Translations under genes and position numbers: made by a program
Shown here: positions 35,616 through 44,540 of the stretch, in pieces
Numbering within the stretch: the first letter of the stretch is position 1
How the letters are laid out: each line of letters begins with the position of its first letter
The notes under the pieces: model-generated
The model's input: only the letters and a program-made list of their open reading frames with translations
Told to the model about the DNA's origin: nothing
Databases searched by the model: none
From: Fimadaptatus sp050946055
GTDB lineage: Bacteria; Bacillota; Clostridia; Christensenellales; Aristaeellaceae
DNA: 64,000 nt
Reading direction: 5' to 3'
Assembly (NCBI GenBank): GCA_050946055.1
Contig: JBMNUB010000002.1
Location: 97,338 to 161,337 of the forward strand

Positions 35616-36491
35616 ATGGCAAGATTCGGTACGGCCGGCAATTCCAGGAGCTTTTACGATGCCGGCCTCAAGTCGTCCGTGCAGGCGCCGGGCTTTCTCT
35701 CGGCGCTCAAGCTGGATGCATATGAATACGCGGCCGGGCGCGGCGTGCAGCTGGGCGAGGACACTGCCCGCGCAATAGGCGCAGAGGCGCGCAGACAGGG
35801 CATATATGTGAGCATTCACGCGCCCTATTACATAAACTGCGCCACACTCGACCCGGAGAGCCGCGAGAAGTCGTTTGGCTACCTGCTGGACTCGGCGCGC
35901 GCCGTGGACATGATGGGCGGCGAGCGCGTGATATTCCATCCCGGCTCGGAAAAGGGTGGCCATGATGCGGCGCTCGAGCGAGCCTGTGTGTTCCTGCGCG
36001 AGTGCCTTGCGCGCATGGACGATATGGGGCTGGGCCACATACACCTCTGCCCGGAGACCATGGGCAAGGTCAATACGCTGGGTACGCTGGACGATGTGAT
36101 AGAGTTGTGCAGGCTGGACGAACGCATGATACCCACGCTGGACTTTGCGCATCTGCACGCGCGCAGTCTGGGCGGGCTGGACAGCGAGCAGGCATTTGAC
36201 GATGTGCTGGAGCGCCTTATCAAGGGACTCTGGCCGCAGGGCGAGGGCGAGATGCCCGCGCGCCTGCGCAACTTCCACTCGCACTTCAGCCATGTGCAGT
36301 ACATAAAGAGCGGCGAGCGCAAGCACATGTCGTTCGCCGACGAGGGCTATGGCCCGGACTTTGGCCAGCTGGCGCGCGTGCTGATAAGGCGCGGCCTTGA
36401 GCCGGTCGTGATATGCGAGTCGCGCGACACTCAGGCGGAGGATGCATGCACAATGCGCGATGCGCTGGCGGCGGAGCGCGCAGCCAATTAA
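35616..36491 (+). CDS. nfo: Apurinic endonuclease IV-like TIM-barrel protein
   Basis: 291 residues, ATG after GGAGGAGG. Cytoplasmic AP endonuclease family of base excision repair. Zn-ligand segments of the family are recognisable: SIHAPYYINCA, VIFHPGSEKGG, ICLCPE-like LCPETMGK, TLDFAHLHAR, FHSHFSHVQY and the closing VICESRD. Length is normal. An alternative is a xylose-isomerase-like relative without nuclease activity, but the metal residues look complete. Confidence 0.87.
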   Translation: MARFGTAGNSRSFYDAGLKSSVQAPGFLSALKLDAYEYAAGRGVQLGEDTARAIGAEARRQGIYVSIHAPYYINCATLDPESREKSFGYLLDSARAVDMMGGERVIFHPGSEKGGHDAALERACVFLRECLARMDDMGLGHIHLCPETMGKVNTLGTLDDVIELCRLDERMIPTLDFAHLHARSLGGLDSEQAFDDVLERLIKGLWPQGEGEMPARLRNFHSHFSHVQYIKSGERKHMSFADEGYGPDFGQLARVLIRRGLEPVVICESRDTQAEDACTMRDALAAERAAN

Positions 36492-36828
36492 ACCGTGCGC
36501 TGCGATGAACGGCGCTTGGGATATTCGCTTACATTGTGTGCGGCGCTATGCTGCATGCAATGCGCTGCTGCGGCAGACGGCGCATGCGGCGCGGAGGAGC
36601 TGCGCTGCAATGCTGGATTATGCTGTGCCGCAAATGCGCTGCGATGAACGGCGCTTGTAGTGCAGGGCACACATGCTTTGCGCCCGGCAAAGCGGCGCAT
36701 AAGCGCCTGAAAGCGCCCGTTATGGCGGCGGACGGATGGGACATTTCGTGCAGTGCGCATTTGAGCAGCTTTTAGCGGCGGCAAATGGGCGACTTCTCAC
36801 AATTTTTGCTGGAAAACGGCGCGAAACT
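36492..36828 (+). other. Gap with a short direct repeat
   Basis: A 23-bp string starting TGCGCTGCGATG and ending GGCGCTTG occurs at 36496 and 36645. No gene or terminator was recognised. Confidence 0.45.
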
Positions 36829-36838
36829 GTGCTATAAT
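36810..36838 (+). promoter_or_regulatory. Promoter before the peptidase-efp operon
   Basis: Extended -10 TG-C-TATAAT (36830-36838) with a poor -35 (TGGAAA, 36810-36815, 17-bp spacer). Confidence 0.65.
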
Positions 36839-36885
36839 CAAATGGTTAATGATACGCTGGTTATTTGCGCCGGAAGGGAGTAATA

Positions 36886-37962
36886 ATGATGCAAGACCGT
36901 TTGGCGCGCATGCGCGGACTGATGACAGAGTGTGAACAGCCCGCCGTGCTGCTCAACAAGCCCGAGAACTTCCGCTATCTGAGCGGATACGCGGGCGAGG
37001 GCTGCGCTCTTGTAACGCTCAAGGGACAGTACATATTCACGGACTTCCGCTATGTCGAGCAGGCCGAGATACAGGCCCCCGGCTGGACGGTGGTCAGGAC
37101 CGACAAGGACATGCCTTGGTATAAGGCGCTGTCCAATGCGCTGGAGGCCGATAAGCCCGGCAAGCTGGCCGTCGAGACCGACTACGTGACTGTGGACACA
37201 TTCGAGCAGATAAAGTCCGCCGCGGAGGGGCTTGCGATAGAGCCCATCAAGGCCAGGCCCGAAAAGCTGCGCATGGTCAAGGACGAGGGCGAGATAGAGT
37301 GTCTGCGCCGCGCCGAGTCCATAACCGCACGCGCGTTTAACGAGTTGCTGGGTCACATACGCCCCGGCATGACCGAGCTGGAGCTGAAGGCCGAGCTGGA
37401 GTACATAATGCTGAGGCTGGGCGCGCACGGCTGCGGCTTTGACACCATAATCGCTTCGGGCGCAAACGGATCTCTGTGCCACGCCGTGCCGGGCGAGAAG
37501 CCTGTGGCTGCGGGCGAGTTCATAACCATGGACTTTGGCGCCAGCTACAACGGCTATACCGCCGACATGACGCGCACGGTCGCGCTGGGCAGCGTTACCG
37601 ACGAGATGCGCAAGGTGTATCAGATAGTGCTTGAGGCGCAGGAACTGGCGCTGGATGCCATGGCGGCGGGCAAGCTCTGCTGCGATATGGACGCCATAGC
37701 GCGCAAGCACATAGAGGACGCGGGCTACGGCGAGTACTTCGGCCACAGCCTGGGCCATGCCACAGGTCTACTCATACACGAAGCTCCCGGCTGCAACTGG
37801 CGCGACCGCACCGCGCTGGAACCCGGCATGTCCATGACCGTGGAGCCGGGCATATATCTGCCCGGACGATTTGGAGTGCGCATAGAGGATCTGGTAATGA
37901 TAGAGCAGGGCGGCATCAGCAACCTTGCGCTTGAGGCCCCCAAGAAGCTCATCATACTGTAA
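36886..37962 (+). CDS. Xaa-Pro aminopeptidase (M24 family)
   Basis: About 358 residues; ATG 36886 or 36889 follow AAGGGAG, and either is possible. Creatinase N-terminal domain (about 1-130), then the pita-bread metallopeptidase domain with the five metal ligands: the Asp pair in MDFGASYNGYTADMTRT, His in HSLGHATGL, Glu in TVEPGIYLPG and Glu in GVRIEDLVMI. Cytoplasmic enzyme removing N-terminal residues preceding proline. The efp gene starts 20 bp downstream, a common Firmicute arrangement. Confidence 0.93.
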   Translation: MMQDRLARMRGLMTECEQPAVLLNKPENFRYLSGYAGEGCALVTLKGQYIFTDFRYVEQAEIQAPGWTVVRTDKDMPWYKALSNALEADKPGKLAVETDYVTVDTFEQIKSAAEGLAIEPIKARPEKLRMVKDEGEIECLRRAESITARAFNELLGHIRPGMTELELKAELEYIMLRLGAHGCGFDTIIASGANGSLCHAVPGEKPVAAGEFITMDFGASYNGYTADMTRTVALGSVTDEMRKVYQIVLEAQELALDAMAAGKLCCDMDAIARKHIEDAGYGEYFGHSLGHATGLLIHEAPGCNWRDRTALEPGMSMTVEPGIYLPGRFGVRIEDLVMIEQGGISNLALEAPKKLIIL

Positions 37963-37981
37963 GAAAACAGGAGGTATGTTT

Positions 37982-38539
37982 ATGATAACTGCAGGCGATT
38001 TTAAGAAGGGCATAACTGTTGAGATGGAGAACGGCGTTTGGACGATAGTGGACTTCCAGCACGTTAAGCCCGGCAAGGGCGCGGCGTTCGTGCGCACCCG
38101 CATCAAGAACGTCATGACCGGCGCGGTGCTCGAGCGCACCTTCAACCCCACCGATAAGATGCCCAAGGCCATCATCGAGACCAAGGAAATGCAGTACATG
38201 TACAACGATGGCGACCTGTACTACTTCATGGACAACGAGACCTACGACCAGATACCGCTCAACCACGAGCAGGTCGAGGATGCCATCCCCTTCATCAAGG
38301 AGAACACCAATGTGACCATGCGCTTTTTCAAGGGCAGCCCCTTCTCCGTTGAGGCGCCCAACTTCGTTGAGCTGGAGGTCACCGAGACCGAGCCCGGCTT
38401 CAAGGGCGACACCGCGTCCAACACCACCAAGCCCGCGACCGTTGAGACCGGCTACACCGTTCAGGTACCGCTGTTCGTCAACACCGGCGATGTGCTGCGC
38501 ATAGATACCCGCACCGGCGAGTACATGGAACGCGTCTAA
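37982..38539 (+). CDS. efp: Translation elongation factor P
   Basis: 185 residues from ATG 37982, 7 nt after AGGAGG; the ATG two codons earlier is only 1 nt from it. EF-P rescues ribosomes stalled at polyproline. KOW-like domain I with Lys32 in VKPGKGAAFV at the tip that is modified in many bacteria, then two OB domains; the C-terminal signature VQVPLFVNTGDVLRIDTRTG is intact. No epmA or epmB-type modification gene is nearby. Ile codons are mostly ATC, unlike most genes here. Confidence 0.97.
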   Translation: MITAGDFKKGITVEMENGVWTIVDFQHVKPGKGAAFVRTRIKNVMTGAVLERTFNPTDKMPKAIIETKEMQYMYNDGDLYYFMDNETYDQIPLNHEQVEDAIPFIKENTNVTMRFFKGSPFSVEAPNFVELEVTETEPGFKGDTASNTTKPATVETGYTVQVPLFVNTGDVLRIDTRTGEYMERV

Positions 38540-38558
38540 TCTGGCGTCTGGAGGAAAT

Positions 38559-39056
38559 ATGAGCGAGCTTAGCGATAAGATCTCCTACGTAAAGGGAATG
38601 TGCGAGGGCATGGACATAAAGCCCGACACTCCCGAGCATAAGCTCATGCTGGCCATGCTGGATGCGCTTGAGGCGGTGGGCGATGAGATAAAGCTGCTGC
38701 ACAGCAAGCATGATGAGCTGGAAGAATACGTCGATATGATGGATGAGGACATCGGCGAGCTGGAGTCGGAGATGTTCGGCGGCAGCGACGATCTCGACCT
38801 CGACGATGAGGATGAGGACGACGATGACGATTGCGACGATGATTGCGATTGCGATGACGATTGCGATTGCGGTTGCCATCACGATCACGACGGATTTGAC
38901 GAAGCCATGATGGATCAGGAACTGGCCGAGCGCGACTGTCCCAACTGCGGCAAGTCCATCGGCATAACGATGCGCGCGCTGCTCAAAAAGGACGAGCCGA
39001 TAGTCTGCCCGCACTGCGGCAGCAAGTTCCGCGCTCATGAGCCGGATGACGAGTAA
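38559..39056 (+). CDS. CD1247-type protein with metal-binding-like acidic Cys/His tract and zinc ribbon
   Basis: 165 residues, ATG after GGAGGAAA. The N-terminal about 70 residues (SDKISYVKGMCEGMDIK, then a helix) match the CD1247 N-terminal domain of clostridia. The middle (about 85-120) is almost only Asp, Glu, Cys and His, including DDDCDCDDDCDCGCHH. A C-terminal zinc ribbon has CPNCGKS and CPHCGSKF. Located 20 bp after efp and probably co-transcribed. Function unknown; metal buffering or a redox-sensitive regulator are guesses from composition. Confidence 0.75.
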   Translation: MSELSDKISYVKGMCEGMDIKPDTPEHKLMLAMLDALEAVGDEIKLLHSKHDELEEYVDMMDEDIGELESEMFGGSDDLDLDDEDEDDDDDCDDDCDCDDDCDCGCHHDHDGFDEAMMDQELAERDCPNCGKSIGITMRALLKKDEPIVCPHCGSKFRAHEPDDE

Positions 39057-39077
39057 TACCACTTCACCATGCAAACA

Positions 39078-39115
39078 AGCGCCCTCGACTGCGACATTGC
39101 GGTCGAGGGCGCTTT
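39078..39115 (+). terminator. Rho-independent terminator
   Basis: AGCGCCCTCGAC / GTCGAGGGCGCT followed by TT; closes the peptidase-efp-CD1247 transcript. Confidence 0.8.
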
Positions 39116-39197
39116 GCGCACAATGGGGGGATGCCCGCACGGTACAGCGCTGTGAGCGCTGCACGGTATGCGCAGCGTTGCGCTTGGCGGCGTTGTA

Positions 39198-39338
39198 CGG
39201 CCTAAGCAGCGTGGTACTTGGTCGTTGCGCGGCCTAAGCAGCGTGGTACTTGGTCGTTGCGCGGCCTAAGCAGCGTGGTACTTGGTCGTTGCACGGCCTA
39301 AGCAGCGTGGTACTTGGTCGTTGCGCGGCCTAAGCAGC
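39198..39338. repeat. Tandem repeat, 32-bp unit, 4.4 copies
   Basis: Units start at 39198, 39230, 39262, 39294 and 39326 (the last is partial). The unit runs from CGGCCTAAGCAGCGTGG to TACTTGGTCGTTGCG; a single C/A or G/A change appears in one unit. No spacers, so not CRISPR. It lies between two convergent transcripts. Confidence 0.97.
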
Positions 39339-39377
39339 TATGATGCCGCAGCGCACACGCGAGCCGTGCGCCAGCAT

Positions 39378-40295
39378 TCAGGGCTTTGCTGCGCCCTCCT
39401 GCTTAGCAGCTTCGTCCTTGGACGTGCCCGCCCTGCCGAACCTGGGCAGGTGATTGGCATAGTCCAGCGCGCCAAAGTGACATGCATCTAGGCAGGCACC
39501 GCAGCGTATGCACTCAAGGCTGTTGCAGTTCTTCTGCACGTCCACCTGCATCGGGCAGGCGCGCGTGCATTGGCCGCAGGATGTGCATTTGGACTTGTCC
39601 AGCTTAAAGCGCACCAGCGACACCGGATTGAACACCGAGTATATGGCACCCAGCGGACAGAGGTACTTGCAGAACGGCCTGTATACGAATATGCTCAGCA
39701 CTATGAGAGCTATGAGTATAAAGCTCTTCCATGCATACAGCCAGCCTATTGCGCTGCGCAAAGCGCTGTCCATCATGACCAGCAGCCAGCCGCCCTCAAG
39801 CGTGCCAGCGGGACATATGTACTTGCAGAACCAGGGCGCGCCCTGACCCACTATGTCCACTATGAACAGCGGCGCGAGTATCACAAACCACGCCAGTATG
39901 AAGTACTTGAGCCACTTGAGCGCGCCATGGCCGGGCAGACCCTTGCGGCGCAGCTGCTTTAGGCATCCCGGCAGCGGTACCTTATGCAGAAGGTCCTGCA
40001 CCAGTCCAAACGGACACAGCCAGCCGCACACCGCGCGCCCCAGCAGCGCGCCGAAGAATATCAGTATGCCCGCTACGTACCATGAGAACGAAAACTTGTG
40101 GCTGCCCATGACCGCCTGAAGCGAGCCTATCGGACACGAGCCCAGCGCGCCCGGACAGGAATAGCAGTTCAGCCCCGGCAGGCAGAACTTCTTGGCGCCG
40201 CCCGTGTATATGCGGGCGTTCATGAAGCCCGCCGCATAGCCGTTGCTAAGCAGCGTCGCGCACCACTGTACCGTGCGCCGCGCGCGCAGGCGCAT
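39378..40295 (-). CDS. 4Fe-4S membrane electron-transfer protein (NapH/NosR-like)
   Basis: About 305 residues. The minus-strand ATG at 40295 is chosen because AAGAGG lies about 9 nt upstream; ATG 40304 and GTG 40325 are alternatives. Five to six membrane helices, two CxxxCP membrane-edge motifs (CGWLCPFGLV and CKYLCPLGAI), an early CYSCPGALGSCPIG cluster, and two C-terminal ferredoxin motifs (CTSCGQCTRACP and CIRCGACLDACH). The C-terminus is Lys/Ala-rich. Such proteins pass electrons between membrane quinone/flavin systems and soluble partners. A CD1871A-type small protein is encoded just upstream on the same strand. Confidence 0.9.
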   Translation of the reverse strand: MRLRARRTVQWCATLLSNGYAAGFMNARIYTGGAKKFCLPGLNCYSCPGALGSCPIGSLQAVMGSHKFSFSWYVAGILIFFGALLGRAVCGWLCPFGLVQDLLHKVPLPGCLKQLRRKGLPGHGALKWLKYFILAWFVILAPLFIVDIVGQGAPWFCKYICPAGTLEGGWLLVMMDSALRSAIGWLYAWKSFILIALIVLSIFVYRPFCKYLCPLGAIYSVFNPVSLVRFKLDKSKCTSCGQCTRACPMQVDVQKNCNSLECIRCGACLDACHFGALDYANHLPRFGRAGTSKDEAAKQEGAAKP

Positions 40296-40308
40296 GCTTT
40301 TCATCCTC

Positions 40309-40446
40309 TTACCCAATGCCAACACACTCCAGACATACGCGCGTGGCCTTGTTAAACACCACGCTCACCTCGCCTCTGTAAGCGCCAAAGAGCATCATGC
40401 CCGCCGCCAGCGCCACCAGCGCTATCGCTATCGCGTTTTTGCGCAT
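40309..40446 (-). CDS. CD1871A-type small CXXC membrane protein
   Basis: 45 residues, ATG on the minus strand 7 nt after GGAGG. Reads MRKNAIAIALVALAAGMMLF, a single membrane helix, then GEVSVVFNKATRVCLECVGIG with one CXXC (CLEC). This matches the clostridial CD1871A family of CXXC mini-proteins, which are encoded with 4Fe-4S membrane proteins as here (the downstream gene begins within 15 nt). Likely a redox or heme/iron-sulfur accessory subunit; not experimentally known to me. Confidence 0.8.
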   Translation of the reverse strand: MRKNAIAIALVALAAGMMLFGAYRGEVSVVFNKATRVCLECVGIG

Positions 40447-40722
40447 CGCATTGCCTCCTTTATATTTGCCTGTTTGCGTTTAGCTTATCATATATATGGC
40501 GTGCGCGTCAAGTGCGGCGTTTGACGGTGCCGCAACCGGCATCGACGGCGCGCCTGCCGGAATGGATATAAATCACTGCGCAATATGCCGATATGAAAAG
40601 TTGAGCATTGTTCGCAAAGTTGTGTGGACTTTCTCATACTTTTTTAATGCGAAAATGGTAATATCAAGCATCCAAATGGCGCCGGCACACGTCTAATACA
40701 ATGACGGGCGGATATATTTGAG
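40447..40722 (+). other. Divergent intergenic region
   Basis: Between the minus-strand redox pair and the SH3 protein. AT-rich in its second half; it must carry the minus-strand promoter (an ATATATG/CATATAT stretch near 40490 is a candidate -10 on the minus strand), but no confident box pair was found. Confidence 0.35.
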
Positions 40723-40751
40723 TTGATATTTGCGCCGAAATACTGTATAAT
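40723..40751 (+). promoter_or_regulatory. Promoter for the SH3-repeat protein
   Basis: TTGATA (40723-40728), 17-bp spacer, TATAAT (40746-40751). Confidence 0.8.
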
Positions 40752-40823
40752 GCAGTTTGAGTTACTAAACTCCTACGAAATCGGTAAGATGTAAGACACA
40801 ATTATTGCGAAAGGATGTCTTGA

Positions 40824-43800
40824 ATGAATAGGGAGCAGAACAGAGGTCATATGGGCAAGCGCAGGCTGATGTCGCTGGCACTCAGCGCAGTGCTGGCGTT
40901 TGGCACTTTGCCGGTGTATTCACTGGCCGGCGAGATGCCCGAAGTGCCGCTGTCCGGCGCGGAGCAGCCCGGCACGAGCGCACAGCCCGACGTGAGCGCA
41001 CAGCCCGACGTGAGCGCACAGCCCGACGCGAGCATACAGCCCGACGCGAGCGCACAGCCCGACGCGAGCGCACAGCCCGACGCGAGCATGCAGCCCGACG
41101 CGAGCATGCAGCCCGACGCGAGCGCGCAGCCCGACGCGAGCATGCAGCCCGACGCGAGCATGCAGCCCGACGCGAGCGCGCAGCCCGACGCGAGCGCGCA
41201 GCCCGACGCGAGCGCACAGCCCACAGAAGCTGCGCCTGGCATGGGCGAGGCCGAGCAGAGCGTGATAAACGCCGACATACGCCTGCCTAACGGCTATGCC
41301 TATCAGATAATGACGCCCGAAGCGCTGACCACGGTGACGCTGCGCAACCGCGGCGATTCGCTGCCCGCAGGGTCGGTGGTGACGCTGAGCGGCACGGGGC
41401 TTGACGTGTCGCCTCAGAGCGTGACCATGGACGGCAGCCAGACCGCGTCGTTTAGCGTGGTGGCCTCGGCTGACGGCGTGTACACCGCGCGCGTATCGGT
41501 AAAGAGCGCATCGGGCGTGGAGCAGTATGCGCGCGATATACTGCTCATATGCGCCAAGGACAGCTCAAGCTTTGCCATACCCGTGATATGTTCGGATATG
41601 TCCGGCTCGGTGATAAAAAAGGTGGACTTCATACGCGCCGACGATCCCGCCACCAAGCTGGAGATAAACTCCTCGCTCATGCCTGCGGGATACAAGGCCG
41701 AGTGGAGCATATCCAACACCACCGGCGAGGGCAACGCCACCATAAAGCTTACCAGCAACGGCTCTACCGTGCGCCCGCCCATACTCTACACCAAGTCCAA
41801 CGTGGCCAATGTGGAGGCCACGGTCACGCTCAGGGTCACGCTGCCTGCGGGCGAGGTGCTGACGCGCCAGATCCCCGTAAAGTACGAGGTGCGCGCGCAG
41901 GTACCTACGGCCTTTAAGACCACGGGCGACGTGGTAGTGGCGCAACTGGGCGGCCTTGCACCTGTCGATCTGACCGCGCGCGAGTCGGGAAGCGCGCTGA
42001 CCGATGGCATGAGCGTAATGGCAGCGTTCAGCGGCGATTACGACACGCAGCTGACCACATCCACCTTCTCGCCTGAGAAGGGCTTCTCGATAGGCGCGCT
42101 CAAGCCCGGCGTGTATAAGGTCACGATAACCGCCATAAGCGATGTGGCCGGGCTGACCGACGGCACCAAGTTCACCAAGGAAGTGAACCTGATAGTCGCC
42201 GATGAAAATGGCCAGCTGCCGGACGGACTGTTCTCGCTTGAACCCGGCAGCATAGAGCAGACGCTCTATCTGGGTGCGGAGACGCTGGGCAATGTGGCCG
42301 TAAAGTACGCAAGCCCCATCGACTCGGACGCGGTGTTTACTACCGCGTGGCAGGTGCGCACATCCGACGGCAAGCCCTGCAACATAACCGCCGACACCAA
42401 GGGCGATGCGCGCGGCAACAGCGCCAGACTGTGCGTGACAGGCGAGCTGGCTGCGGGCGAATACGTGGCCACTGCTACCGTCAACTTCAAGGGTGCCATA
42501 AAGACGCTCACGCTGCCCATAAAGCTCACTGCGCTGGCCCCGCGCATATACGGCCTGCGCGAGAGCTACACCGTGCCTTACGCATACAGCGACTATGTGA
42601 TAAGTGCGCCCGGCGTTGTGCTTGAGACGGCCTCCGGCACATGGCAGGAATACACAGGCAAGGTCAAGTGGAGCTGCGAGGCGCAGGATGCCGCCGGCAA
42701 GCGCGCATTCTCGTCCGTGACCACCGACCCCAGCAGCGGCTATACCCGCATGGTTATAGCTTCGCCGCGCGTGCCGGGCAGATACAGCTTCAAGTTCACC
42801 GCCGAGCTGAGCGATGGCCGCACGGCTGAGCAGGTAGTCACACTGGGTCTGGCCGATCAGAATGGCGTAGTGCCGACTCCCGCGCCCACGCCCGATCCCA
42901 CTCAGCCCCGCAAGGGTACGGTCAATGCCACCCGCGTAAACGTGCGCGCCTCCGCCAGCACTGACGGTGAGCGTCTGGGCATGGTGCAGCGCGGCGACAG
43001 GCTGACCATAACCGACTGGAGCGGCGAGTGGTATAGCTTCACTTATAACGGCAGAAAGGCGTATATAAAGGGCGAGTACGTGACTCTGGATGCATTGGCT
43101 ACGCCTGAGCCCACCGCCACGCCCACGCCCGATGCCAAGCCCACGGATGCACCGGCCACATACGGCAAGGTCAAGCTAAACAGCGGCACGCTGCGCATGC
43201 GCGAGAGCGCGAGCGGCAGCGCCCGCGTGCTGGCCAGCATACCCAACGGCGCTGATGTCGAGATACTCGGCACTCAGGGCGAGTGGTACAAGATCAGGTA
43301 CGACGGCAAGACCGGCTACTGCGCGCGTCAGTACATAGTGGTCGAGTCCACGCCCACCGAGCGTCCCACATCCAAGCCCACCGCCACGCCCACGACTGCG
43401 CCCGGCGTGCGCAAGGGTACGGTAACGCTCAGCGATACCGGCTCCAAGCTGCGCATACGCTCTGCGGCCAGCAAGAACGCCTCCGAAGTGACGCGCGTGA
43501 GCCACGGCACCAAGGTGGAAGTGCTGGGCAGCGAGGGCGATTTCTACCGTGTGCGCATAGGCAATATCGAGGGCTATGCGGCCAAGGCGTACATTAAGCT
43601 GGACTCCTCCGAGACCGACGCGCCCACGGCGCGCCCCACGTCTTCGGTGACGCCCAAGCCCACCACGTCGTCCAAGCCCACGGCGCGCCCCACGGCGGAT
43701 GCCAAGTACGCCACGGTCATGAAGGCTGACGGCCTTGCGCTGCACGAGACCGAGCAGGGCGCGACCATACGCACCATACCCAACTATGGCGTGGTGCAGG

Positions 43801-44105
43801 TGCTGCACGTGTACGGGCAGTGGTCGCACGTGTCCTATGAGGGCAGCGTGGGCTATGTCGAGAACAAGTACCTGAAGCCCGGCATAATAAAGCCCGAGGG
43901 CAGTACGCTCAAGGCGCGCGTGACGCTCAGCTCCTCCTCGCAGATGTATCTGCGCTCGGCCAAGTCCACTTCGTCCTCACCCGTGACCATGGTGCCAAAC
44001 GGCGCGACGGTCGATGTTATCGAGCGCGACAGCACATGGGCCAAGGTGAAGTACGGCGGCCGCACCGGGTATTGCATGATAAAGTTCCTGACCATACTCG
44101 CCTGA
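40824..44105 (+). CDS. Large secreted protein with five bacterial SH3 domains
   Basis: 1093 residues. A basic start plus hydrophobic LMSLALSAVLAFGTLPVYSL segment predicts a signal peptide cleaved near SLAG. Residues about 52-132 are a hexapeptide tract (S-[AMI]-Q-P-D-[AV] about 14 times). Residues about 140-690 hold beta-rich Ig-like units without a family I can name. Five SH3b domains follow (about 695-755, 773-830, 868-930, 970-1025, 1030-1090), joined by Pro/Thr linkers; typical cores are VNVRASAS, LRMRESASG, LRIRSAAS, and GYCARQYI. SH3b domains bind peptidoglycan, so a wall-associated surface protein is likely. No enzymatic domain was seen. It has its own promoter and terminator. Confidence 0.85.
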   Translation: MNREQNRGHMGKRRLMSLALSAVLAFGTLPVYSLAGEMPEVPLSGAEQPGTSAQPDVSAQPDVSAQPDASIQPDASAQPDASAQPDASMQPDASMQPDASAQPDASMQPDASMQPDASAQPDASAQPDASAQPTEAAPGMGEAEQSVINADIRLPNGYAYQIMTPEALTTVTLRNRGDSLPAGSVVTLSGTGLDVSPQSVTMDGSQTASFSVVASADGVYTARVSVKSASGVEQYARDILLICAKDSSSFAIPVICSDMSGSVIKKVDFIRADDPATKLEINSSLMPAGYKAEWSISNTTGEGNATIKLTSNGSTVRPPILYTKSNVANVEATVTLRVTLPAGEVLTRQIPVKYEVRAQVPTAFKTTGDVVVAQLGGLAPVDLTARESGSALTDGMSVMAAFSGDYDTQLTTSTFSPEKGFSIGALKPGVYKVTITAISDVAGLTDGTKFTKEVNLIVADENGQLPDGLFSLEPGSIEQTLYLGAETLGNVAVKYASPIDSDAVFTTAWQVRTSDGKPCNITADTKGDARGNSARLCVTGELAAGEYVATATVNFKGAIKTLTLPIKLTALAPRIYGLRESYTVPYAYSDYVISAPGVVLETASGTWQEYTGKVKWSCEAQDAAGKRAFSSVTTDPSSGYTRMVIASPRVPGRYSFKFTAELSDGRTAEQVVTLGLADQNGVVPTPAPTPDPTQPRKGTVNATRVNVRASASTDGERLGMVQRGDRLTITDWSGEWYSFTYNGRKAYIKGEYVTLDALATPEPTATPTPDAKPTDAPATYGKVKLNSGTLRMRESASGSARVLASIPNGADVEILGTQGEWYKIRYDGKTGYCARQYIVVESTPTERPTSKPTATPTTAPGVRKGTVTLSDTGSKLRIRSAASKNASEVTRVSHGTKVEVLGSEGDFYRVRIGNIEGYAAKAYIKLDSSETDAPTARPTSSVTPKPTTSSKPTARPTADAKYATVMKADGLALHETEQGATIRTIPNYGVVQVLHVYGQWSHVSYEGSVGYVENKYLKPGIIKPEGSTLKARVTLSSSSQMYLRSAKSTSSSPVTMVPNGATVDVIERDSTWAKVKYGGRTGYCMIKFLTILA
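40978..41221 (+). repeat. In-frame 18-bp coding repeat
   Basis: About 14 copies of an 18-bp unit (AGCGCACAGCCCGACGCG and variants with AGCATGCAG or AGCATACAG) encode the hexapeptide tract near the N-terminus of the SH3 protein. Units differ mainly at the second codon (GCA, GCG, ATG, ATA). Confidence 0.95.
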
Positions 44106-44118
44106 TGAACGGGCGCGG

Positions 44119-44160
44119 GGCGCTGCCGCAGCGGCAAAGCTGCGGCAGCGCCTTTGTCTT
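44119..44160 (+). terminator. Rho-independent terminator
   Basis: GGCGCTGCCGCAG / CTGCGGCAGCGCC followed by TTTGTCTT, 14 bp after the SH3 protein. Confidence 0.9.
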
Positions 44161-44206
44161 ATCATGCGGGCTGTGAGCCTAAGCCTTGGCGTGTGGAAGT
44201 GCGTAT

Positions 44207-44540
44207 CGCTAGCATGCACGAGCGGGCATAGCGCCTGTGGCATGAGTATGCATCGGCGGGCATCGTACCTGTGGCATGAGCATGCATCGGCGGACATAGC
44301 GCCTGTGACATGAGCATGCACGAGCGGGCATAGCGCCTGTGACATGAGCATGCACGAGCGGGCATAGCGCCTGTGAAATGAGTATGCATCGGCGGGCATC
44401 GTACCTGTGACATGAGCATGCATCGGTGGGCATAGCGCCTGTGGCATGAGCATGCATTGGCTGGCATAGCGCCTGTGGCATGAGCATGCGTAGGCTGGCA
44501 TAGCGCCTGTGGAATGCGCGTTCATCGGTGGGCATCGGCC
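44207..44540. repeat. Tandem repeat, 34-bp unit, about 10 copies with higher-order pattern
   Basis: Unit boundaries at 44241, 44275, 44309, 44343, 44377, 44411, 44445 and 44479, plus partial units on both sides. A unit reads roughly CATGAGCATGCATCGGCGGG, then CATAGCGCCTGTGG. A variant with TATG and CATCGTACC occurs at 44241 and 44377, 136 bp apart, each followed by a CATCGG unit and preceded by a CACGAG unit, so a four-unit block appears to have been copied. Confidence 0.95.

Noticed and set aside
39198..39338. CRISPR array
   Set aside because: Units are directly adjacent with no unique spacers and no cas genes are nearby; the same applies to 16561-16740, 44207-44540 and 63760-64000.
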